19,580 nt of DNA from an uncultured Bacteroidales bacterium (lineage in GTDB: Bacteria > Bacteroidota > Bacteroidia > Bacteroidales > P3). The DNA lies in contig CAMNIH010000021.1 of assembly GCA_946540365.1 (NCBI GenBank), positions 1-19,580 of the forward strand. The letters run 5' to 3'. A program made the translations under genes and the position numbers. This document shows positions 14,520-19,580 of this stretch, piece by piece. Below the pieces are notes generated by a model. That model searched no databases. It worked only from the letters and a program-made list of their open reading frames with translations, and had not been told where the DNA came from. The number at the start of each line of letters is the position of its first letter. Within the stretch, counting starts at the first letter, position 1.

Positions 14520-15437
14520 TTATCTCACACCAAGGATGGCGGCCATGAGGGCCTGACGCACATAGACACCGTTCTGTGCCTGCTGGAAGTAGTAGGCGTA
14601 GGGGGTGCTGTCCACATCGGTGGTGATCTCGTTGACGCGGGGCAGGGGGTGGAGGATGCGCATGTTGGGCTTGCAGCCCTTGAGCATGCTGGCCGTGAGG
14701 ATGCAGCTGTCCTTGACGCGCTCGTATTCCATCGGATCCGGGAAGCGCTCGCGCTGCACGCGGGTCATATAGATGATGTCGGCCGTGGGGATGACATCGC
14801 GCAGGTCGGTGTACTGGTAGTACTTCAGGCCGGCGTTCTTGACACTCATCTTGACACTGCTGGGCATCTTCAGCTCGACGGGCGAGACAAAGTGGAATGT
14901 GGCTCCGAAGTTGCACATGGCTTGCGTCAGCGAGTGGACAGTGCGGCCATACTTCAGGTCACCGACCATGGCAATGTTCAGGTTCTCCAGTGTGCCTTGT
15001 GTCTTTCGGATGCTGTAGAGGTCGAGCATGCACTGGGTGGGGTGTTGGTTGGCGCCGTCGCCGGCGTTGATGACGGGCACCGAGGCTACCTCGGAGGCAT
15101 AGCGCGACGAGCCCTCTTTGGGGTTGCGCATGACGATGAGGTCGCTGTAGGAGGAGACCATGACGATAGTGTCGTGCAGCGACTCGCCTTTCTGGACGCT
15201 GGTGCCGCCGGGATCGCTGAAGCCGATGATGCGGGCTCCCAACTGGTTGGCGGCGCTCTCGAAGCTCAGTCGGGTGCGGGTGGACGGCTCGAAGAAGAGG
15301 GTGGCCACCACCTTGTCGCTGAGGATTTTCTGTTTGGGATTCTTCTCGAATTCTTCGGCAATGTCAAGCACCTCGATGTACTCCTCCTTCGAGAAGTCGG
15401 TGATTGAGATCAGGTTGCGTCCTTTTAGTGTACTCAT
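14520..15437 (-). CDS. pyrB: Aspartate carbamoyltransferase catalytic subunit
   Basis: This 305-residue enzyme joins carbamoyl phosphate and L-aspartate to give N-carbamoyl-aspartate, the committed step of pyrimidine synthesis. The carbamoyl-phosphate loop FFEPSTRTRLSFE has STRTR at 52-56. The loop lysine is K83 in SVQKGES, and HPTQ lies at 132-135. The aspartate domain carries VGDLKYGRTVHSL and a late HPLPRV with an EITTDVD loop, all PyrB-specific rather than ornithine carbamoyltransferase motifs. Length is typical. With pyrI downstream, the holoenzyme should be the allosteric class-B type. It starts 30 bases after a TPR lipoprotein gene with no promoter match in between, so it is probably read from further upstream. 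Confidence 0.97.
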   Translation of the reverse strand: MSTLKGRNLISITDFSKEEYIEVLDIAEEFEKNPKQKILSDKVVATLFFEPSTRTRLSFESAANQLGARIIGFSDPGGTSVQKGESLHDTIVMVSSYSDLIVMRNPKEGSSRYASEVASVPVINAGDGANQHPTQCMLDLYSIRKTQGTLENLNIAMVGDLKYGRTVHSLTQAMCNFGATFHFVSPVELKMPSSVKMSVKNAGLKYYQYTDLRDVIPTADIIYMTRVQRERFPDPMEYERVKDSCILTASMLKGCKPNMRILHPLPRVNEITTDVDSTPYAYYFQQAQNGVYVRQALMAAILGVR

Positions 15438-15467
15438 GATGATGTGTATTATGTTGTTGTTTGTTTT

Positions 15468-16379
15468 TTATTGTTGCGCCAGCTCCATGGCCAGCTCGCG
15501 GTTGGTGCGCGCCGCGCCGTGGGTGGGGTCGGCAACCAGGGCACTGTCGAAGTAACCGATGGCTCGTTGATAGTCGCCGCGTTCGATGAGCTCGATATAT
15601 CCCAGATTGTGCCATGCGTCGGCACTCTGGCTGTTGATGTCGAGAATACGGTGGTACAGGTTCTCGGCCTCGTCGAAATGGTTGTTCTGTTGGTGGAACA
15701 TGGCCAGCGCGTAGAGGGCGTTGGTGTTGTTGGGCTGCAGCTGGACGGCGGTGTTGAGGTACTCTAACGCCATCGGGTCGTTGCGGGTGGAGTAGAGCAC
15801 TCCCAGCTCCTCAAAGGCAGGCTCGAAGTCGGGGTATAGGTCGCAGACCTTGCGCAGCAGCTGGACGGCACTGGCGGTGTCGCCCTTCTCCTTGTATATG
15901 AATCCTTTCATCAGGAGCGCTGTCTGGTTGTTGGGGTCGCGTTCGGTGACTTTGGTCAGGCACTGCAGCGAGCGGTCGTAGTCGTGGCTGTAGAAGGTCA
16001 CTTCACCCATCTTCAGCTGTACTTCGTCGCTCTCCGGCGCCAGCTTCTCGGCCTCGGCCAGGGCCTTGTAGCTGTCCTCGACGTTGCCGTTGGCGAAGTA
16101 CAGGTCGGCCTGTTGCAGACGGTACTCCATCTTGTCGGGTTTCAGCTCGACGGCACGCTTGATATCGGACAGGGCTTCTTTCGTACGTCCCAGACTGAGG
16201 AGCACCACCGACCGGTCGTAGTAGGCCTCGGCGTTCTTGGGGTTCCGTTCGATCTGCAGGTCGAGCAATTCCAACTTCTCACTGTCCGACATGTTCTCGG
16301 CAATGTCTCCACGTCCTTTGCAACCCACCACGGTGAGTATCAGCAGCGCCACTAACAGGGATGTTCTGAGTCTATACAT
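15468..16379 (-). CDS. TPR-repeat lipoprotein upstream of pyrB
   Basis: This 303-residue protein starts with a lipoprotein signal: positive N-terminus, hydrophobic core, lipobox VVGC with Cys20. The body is made of consecutive tetratricopeptide repeats of 34 residues, for example NAEAYYDRSVVLLSLGRTKE (about 54-73), then units centred on the ADLYFANGNVEDS, GEVTFYSHDYDRS, GFIYKEKGDTASA, GVLYSTRNDPMAL, AMFHQQNNHFDEA and GYIELIERGDYQRA turns. It should sit on a membrane facing the periplasm and bind proteins; no catalytic domain is visible. It lies 28 bases after dus and 30 before pyrB, inside a cytoplasmic-enzyme unit, so the grouping may be only transcriptional. The partner is unknown. Confidence 0.88.
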   Translation of the reverse strand: MYRLRTSLLVALLILTVVGCKGRGDIAENMSDSEKLELLDLQIERNPKNAEAYYDRSVVLLSLGRTKEALSDIKRAVELKPDKMEYRLQQADLYFANGNVEDSYKALAEAEKLAPESDEVQLKMGEVTFYSHDYDRSLQCLTKVTERDPNNQTALLMKGFIYKEKGDTASAVQLLRKVCDLYPDFEPAFEELGVLYSTRNDPMALEYLNTAVQLQPNNTNALYALAMFHQQNNHFDEAENLYHRILDINSQSADAWHNLGYIELIERGDYQRAIGYFDSALVADPTHGAARTNRELAMELAQQ

Positions 16380-16407
16380 TTTGCTATATTACGTTCAAAG
16401 TATGTTT

Positions 16408-17331
16408 TTATTGTGTGAATTCGTCAATCAATTTATCAACAACGGTTAATTCCTGTGCCCGTAGCACCTCTCTGGCTTGCAATTCGCTGATGGGTAGCGA
16501 TTTCCATAGCAGGCTCCAGTATTCTTTGCTCTTGCGCACGACCGATTCGTCGCAGGGCAGCGTATTCCTGATCTCCTCCATCAGGCGCCGTATGAAGCGC
16601 CGTGCGTCGTCCGGCCGGCCTTGTTTCCCCACCAGTTCCAAGGGCAGGGTGGGGTGGTATAGTACACCGCGGCCCACCATGATGTCGCTCACCTGCGGGA
16701 AGCGTGCGCGGATGCGCCGGGCGTCGGCCACGCTGCAGATGTCGCCGTTGTAGACGACCGGGTGCTTCAGCAGCGGCAGCACCTGGCCGAAGGTCTCGAG
16801 GTCGGGCACGCCGGTGTACTGCTGGCGGCCCAGCCGTGGGTGGATGGTGACCGACCGCAGTGGGTAGTCGTTGAGCACCGGCACCATGCGGAAGATGTCG
16901 TCCTTCTCCTTCAGGCCCAGCCGCACCTTGACGCTCAGGGCTATGCCGATCTTGGGCAGGATGGTGTCCAGCAGGCTCCGCACTTCGTCGGGGTAGGGCA
17001 TCAGGCCGCAGCCACGGTGCTTGGCGGTGATGGCACGCATGGGGCACCCCATGTTCCAGTTGACCTCGGTGTAACCCAGGTCGGCCAGGTGGTTGGCCAC
17101 CAGGATAAACTCGTCGGGCTCCTTGCCCAGGACCTGCGGGACGACGGGTATGGAGCCCCGGTTGTTCTCGGGCAGTATGTCGCGTATCTGGCTGTTGTCG
17201 GTCGAGAAACGCAGGTTGCGTGTGAGGGCGATGAATGGGGCCACGGCCCGTTCGATGGCGCCGGGGAAGCAGGCCTCGTAGGTGCGGCGGAAGAGCACCT
17301 CCGTCAGTCCTTGCATCGGCGCCAGTATCAT
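16408..17331 (-). CDS. tRNA-dihydrouridine synthase family protein
   Basis: This 307-residue FMN-dependent enzyme reduces uridine to dihydrouridine in tRNA. The TIM-barrel start MILAPMQGLTEVLFR is the usual Dus FMN-binding strand. The active-site motif NWNMGCPM puts the catalytic cysteine at 96, and later strands include SVKVRLGL, SVTIHPRLGRQQYTG, PVVYNGDI and DIMVGRGVLYHP, where His and the GRG loop hold flavin phosphate. It cannot be placed with confidence in the DusA, B or C group. The ATG at 17331 is chosen because MILAPMQG is the normal N-terminus and it overlaps the cvpA stop as ATGA (17328-17331), implying coupled translation; longer readings only extend into cvpA. Confidence 0.93.
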   Translation of the reverse strand: MILAPMQGLTEVLFRRTYEACFPGAIERAVAPFIALTRNLRFSTDNSQIRDILPENNRGSIPVVPQVLGKEPDEFILVANHLADLGYTEVNWNMGCPMRAITAKHRGCGLMPYPDEVRSLLDTILPKIGIALSVKVRLGLKEKDDIFRMVPVLNDYPLRSVTIHPRLGRQQYTGVPDLETFGQVLPLLKHPVVYNGDICSVADARRIRARFPQVSDIMVGRGVLYHPTLPLELVGKQGRPDDARRFIRRLMEEIRNTLPCDESVVRKSKEYWSLLWKSLPISELQAREVLRAQELTVVDKLIDEFTQ

Positions 17332-17837
17332 TGTATCGCCTCCTTCCACTCTTCGCCATGCTCGGCGATGAAGTCCTTCAGCTGCCCCAGCAGCATGTTG
17401 CCCGTCTTGTACACAGGCTTGTAGAGGACGCTCTGCTCTTTGACTGCAGGCTTGATGATGACTTCTTTGCTGTCGAGCATGACGATGAAGTTGAGCAGCA
17501 CCGCCAGGATGCACAGCGCCTTGGCGGCCCCCAGCAGGGCGCCGGCCAGCCGGTTGACCAGGCTCAGCTTGGCCGCTTTCATCATCCCCTCGACGCAGCG
17601 CCCCAGCAGGTAGGTGAGCACCAGGGCCACCAGGAAGACGACAATGAAGGCAATCAGCACCGCGCTCTCTCCGTCGAGCCCCAGCTTCGGCGCCACCGCC
17701 TGCGACAGGTGGATCGCCGCCCACAGGCCGACCAGCAGACCCGCCAGGGTCGCTATCTCACGCACCAAGCCCCGCTTCCAACCCAGGAATATCAATACGC
17801 ACAGCGGTATTGCCAGTAGTATGTCCAGTAGTGTCAT
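17328..17837 (-). CDS. CvpA-family membrane protein
   Basis: This 169-residue protein has four predicted membrane helices (about 2-20, 26-46, 60-80 and 98-118). It opens with LLDILLAIPLCVLIFLGWKRGLVREIATLAGLLVGLW, the conserved first block of the CvpA/colicin V production family. The C-terminal 50 residues are polar. CvpA proteins are linked to envelope function and purine-biosynthesis loci in other bacteria, but the molecular role is unclear. It begins a tightly packed minus-strand run (cvpA, dus, TPR lipoprotein, pyrB, pyrI, membrane protein) and overlaps dus by four bases. No promoter matching TAnnTTTG is visible upstream, only a one-mismatch form within the preceding terminator's T run. 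Confidence 0.88.
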   Translation of the reverse strand: MTLLDILLAIPLCVLIFLGWKRGLVREIATLAGLLVGLWAAIHLSQAVAPKLGLDGESAVLIAFIVVFLVALVLTYLLGRCVEGMMKAAKLSLVNRLAGALLGAAKALCILAVLLNFIVMLDSKEVIIKPAVKEQSVLYKPVYKTGNMLLGQLKDFIAEHGEEWKEAIQ

Positions 17838-17860
17838 TGTCCGTAGTGTAGGGTTGTATC

Positions 17861-17896
17861 TTCAAAAACAAGCGCCCTTCCGATGGGGAAAGACGC
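17861..17896 (-). terminator. Minus-strand terminator between the PAP2 gene and cvpA
   Basis: On the minus strand, bases 17896-17887 pair with 17881-17872 over 10 positions, two of them G-U, with a 5-base loop, followed by TTGTTTTTG. On the plus strand the two G-U pairs become C-A mismatches, so the hairpin is only good in minus-strand RNA. That matches the direction of the genes and would separate obgE-PAP2 from the cvpA unit. Confidence 0.7.
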
Positions 17897-17970
17897 CTGA
17901 ATAACACATTTTCTTTCTCTACCATTTCTGATAGAAATAAGCAAGCACGTTCTATATAACGAAGGTTTCT

Positions 17971-18549
17971 TCATTTTGTTTCACCAATACGTAATTTTTT
18001 TTCTACCCATTGTGTCACCATCCACACAATCAGTCCGATAGCCATTCCGACCAAGGCACCGCAGACGAGGTCGCCGGGGTAGTGCTTGCCGAGGTAGGCG
18101 CGGCTGTAGCTGGTGGCCAACGCCCACACTATCAGCAACAGCAGCGGCCATTGTCTCTTCACGCGCTTCCAGTACCTCAGCACGAGGAACAGCGCCACGG
18201 CGAAGGCGTTGGCGGCATGCGAGCTGACGAAGCCGTACTGGCCGCCGCAGTGGGTGCGGAACATGCGCACGTCCTCTAATGCATGGCAGGGGCGCAGGCG
18301 GCACACCGTGTCTTTGATGAGTACGCTGCCTTGGTCGGCCAGCAGGAAGCAGAGCACGATGCCGACGGCCACCAGCCACCAGCGGCGCGGCTCCTGCCGC
18401 AGGGTGAGCAGCATAAAGGCCAGCACGATGACCACCGCCCAGCTCCAGTGCTGGCTGAGCGTCCACATCGTCCAGTCGAGGGCGGTGGTGTGGTGGCTGT
18501 TGATCCACAGGAACCACTGGGTGTCTATCTCTTTCAGCGTCTCAAGCAT
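17971..18549 (-). CDS. PAP2-family membrane phosphatase
   Basis: This 192-residue protein has five or six membrane helices and the three-part PAP2 phosphatase signature: K79-x6-R86-P87 (KDTVCRLRP), S109-S110-H111 (SSHAANAF) and S149-R150-x5-H156-x3-D160 ([12 protein letters not shown]). His111 and His156 are the expected proton donor and nucleophile. The family removes phosphate from membrane lipids such as undecaprenyl diphosphate, phosphatidylglycerol phosphate or lipid A. In Bacteroidota, small members are often annotated as undecaprenyl-diphosphatase or lipid A phosphatase, but the substrate cannot be chosen here. The start overlaps the obgE stop by eight bases (18542-18549), so the two are co-transcribed and probably coupled. 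The usual Pro before SGH in motif 2 is replaced by Ser, as in many relatives. Confidence 0.9.
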   Translation of the reverse strand: MLETLKEIDTQWFLWINSHHTTALDWTMWTLSQHWSWAVVIVLAFMLLTLRQEPRRWWLVAVGIVLCFLLADQGSVLIKDTVCRLRPCHALEDVRMFRTHCGGQYGFVSSHAANAFAVALFLVLRYWKRVKRQWPLLLLIVWALATSYSRAYLGKHYPGDLVCGALVGMAIGLIVWMVTQWVEKKLRIGETK

Positions 18550-19531
18550 TCAGCATGGCAAATATCTTGTCCTTCAACTCGGTGATGCCCTGTCCGCTGA
18601 CGGCGCTGATGAAGACCGCCTCGATGCCTTTGGGCAGGTGGCGCTTCAGCTGCTTCTGCAGTTGCTCGTCCATCATGTCGCATTTGGTGACGGCCAGCAG
18701 GCGCTGCTTGTCCAGCAGCTCGGGGTTGTATTTCTTCAGCTCGTCGAGCAGCACGTGGTACTCCTTGGCTATCTCCAGCTGTTCGCAGCTGACCATGAAG
18801 AGCAGGATGGAGTTGCGCTCGATGTGGCGCAGGAAGCGCAGTCCGAGGCCCTTGCCCTCGGCGGCACCCTCGATGATGCCGGGGATGTCGGCGATGCAGA
18901 ACGACTGGTCGTCGCGGTACTTCACAATGCCCAGGTTGGGCACCAGGGTGGTGAAGGGGTAGTTGGCTATCTCGGGTTTGGCGGCGCTGACGACGCTCAG
19001 CAGGGTGCTCTTGCCTGCGTTGGGGAAGCCGACGAGACCTACGTCGGCCAGCACCTTCAGCTCTATGATCACCCACCGCTCCTCGGCGGGCTCGCCGGGC
19101 TGGGCGTAGCGGGGTGTCTGGTTGGTGGCGCTCTTGAAGTGGTCGTTGCCCAGGCCGCCGCGGCCGCCCTTGGCGATGATGAGCTCCTGGCCCTCCTCGG
19201 TCACCTCGCCGAGGGGTTCGCCCGTCTCGGCGTCGCGACAGACGCAGCCCAGCGGCACTTCCAGTATCTGGTCCTTGCCTGTGCGGCCGGTGCAGAGGTT
19301 CTCGCCGCCGTTCTGGCCGTCCTCGGCGAAGACATGCTTGGTGTACTTCAGATGCAGCAGGGTCCACCGCTGCGTGGTGCCGCGCAGGATGACGTGGCCG
19401 CCGCGGCCGCCGTCGCCGCCGTCGGGACCCGCCTTGGCGTTGTATTTCACCCGCAGCAGGTGCGCACTTCCCGCGCCGCCCTTGCCGCTCCGAACCAGTA
19501 TCTTGACGTAGTCTACAAAGTTAGAGGTCAT
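18542..19531 (-). CDS. obgE: Obg-family GTPase (ObgE/CgtA)
   Basis: This 329-residue GTPase acts in large ribosomal subunit assembly and stress control. The glycine-rich Obg fold occupies 1-160 ([38 protein letters not shown]). The G domain has G1 GFPNAGKS (168-175), G2 threonines 194-195, G3 DIPG (215-218) followed by [19 protein letters not shown]4 TKCD (282-285, Thr in place of the usual Asn) and G5 SAVS (309-312). It ends at the G domain, with no C-terminal OCT extension. The start is set at the ATG at 19531 ([11 protein letters not shown], the standard Obg N-terminus). An upstream in-frame ATG at 19567 is rejected because a promoter -7 box lies between the two. Confidence 0.95.
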   Translation of the reverse strand: MTSNFVDYVKILVRSGKGGAGSAHLLRVKYNAKAGPDGGDGGRGGHVILRGTTQRWTLLHLKYTKHVFAEDGQNGGENLCTGRTGKDQILEVPLGCVCRDAETGEPLGEVTEEGQELIIAKGGRGGLGNDHFKSATNQTPRYAQPGEPAEERWVIIELKVLADVGLVGFPNAGKSTLLSVVSAAKPEIANYPFTTLVPNLGIVKYRDDQSFCIADIPGIIEGAAEGKGLGLRFLRHIERNSILLFMVSCEQLEIAKEYHVLLDELKKYNPELLDKQRLLAVTKCDMMDEQLQKQLKRHLPKGIEAVFISAVSGQGITELKDKIFAMLNA

Positions 19532-19553
19532 TGCTTGTCCTATTTTCAAAATG

Positions 19554-19561
19554 CAAAGATA
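19554..19561 (-). promoter_or_regulatory. Probable obgE promoter -7 box
   Basis: On the minus strand TATCTTTG (19561-19554) matches TAnnTTTG exactly. The -33 element would fall at or beyond the window edge and cannot be checked. Transcription would start near 19547, giving a leader of about 16 bases before the ATG at 19531. Confidence 0.6.
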
Positions 19562-19580
19562 CGACAAATCTCCGACATGG

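Noticed and set aside
16392..16407. Promoter before the TPR lipoprotein (TACTTTG on the minus strand)
   Set aside because: It has only one base between TA and TTTG instead of two, with no -33 match, and the 28-base gap fits read-through from dus.
17838..17970. A short minus-strand frame reading MVEKENVLFRR between the PAP2 gene and cvpA
   Set aside because: It runs through the terminator hairpin and continues out of frame into cvpA; there is no sign of translation.

Overview
The window looks like a GC-rich chromosomal segment from a Bacteroidota genome, most likely order Bacteroidales; the genus cannot be told from sequence alone. The evidence is promoters of the TTTG / TAnnTTTG type used by the Bacteroidota housekeeping sigma factor, start codons that mostly lack a Shine-Dalgarno match, a TonB-dependent receptor with an N-terminal carboxypeptidase-like domain, a short catalytically dead M16 protein, and gyrA followed by a secreted TPR protein. 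Nearly everything is core or housekeeping. No rRNA, tRNA, CRISPR array, intact insertion sequence or phage gene was seen.

Layout. Plus strand, 1-2977: the 3' end of an ornithine carbamoyltransferase gene, a compact AspT/YidE-type transporter, and a DcaP-like outer-membrane porin, closed by a long inverted repeat at 2981-3043. Minus strand, 3044-5623: clpC, convergent with the porin. Positions 5624-5955 form a 332-base divergent control region with one promoter for clpC and one for gyrA; between them lie a 16-base dyad and a set of TGCATC motifs spaced exactly 11 bases apart. Plus strand, 5956-13528: gyrA with a TPR protein, a strong terminator, then a TonB-dependent receptor whose stop codon overlaps the start of a non-catalytic M16 protein. 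Minus strand, 19531-13610: obgE and a PAP2 phosphatase (overlapping), a strand-specific terminator, then cvpA, dus, a TPR lipoprotein, pyrB, pyrI and a small four-helix membrane protein, tightly packed with 4-base ATGA overlaps at cvpA/dus and pyrI/membrane protein.

How the genes fit together. pyrB and pyrI encode the catalytic and zinc-binding regulatory chains of aspartate transcarbamoylase. ObgE (ribosome assembly), Dus (tRNA modification), ClpC (protein turnover) and GyrA (DNA supercoiling) are core functions. The porin, transporter and TonB receptor handle uptake or exchange across the envelope, with unknown substrates.

The most unusual structure lies between genes. Three intergenic gaps (180-311, 1509-1589, 14473-14509) are built from 7-base units that differ in sequence but keep (A/G)GT at the same place in nearly every unit. 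In two gaps the array faces an inverted copy of itself, and in two it runs to within 4-6 bases of a start codon. Other points worth checking are the 11-base-phased motifs between clpC and gyrA, a transporter lacking the central RCK_C domains normal for its family, and the receptor / dead M16 gene pair.
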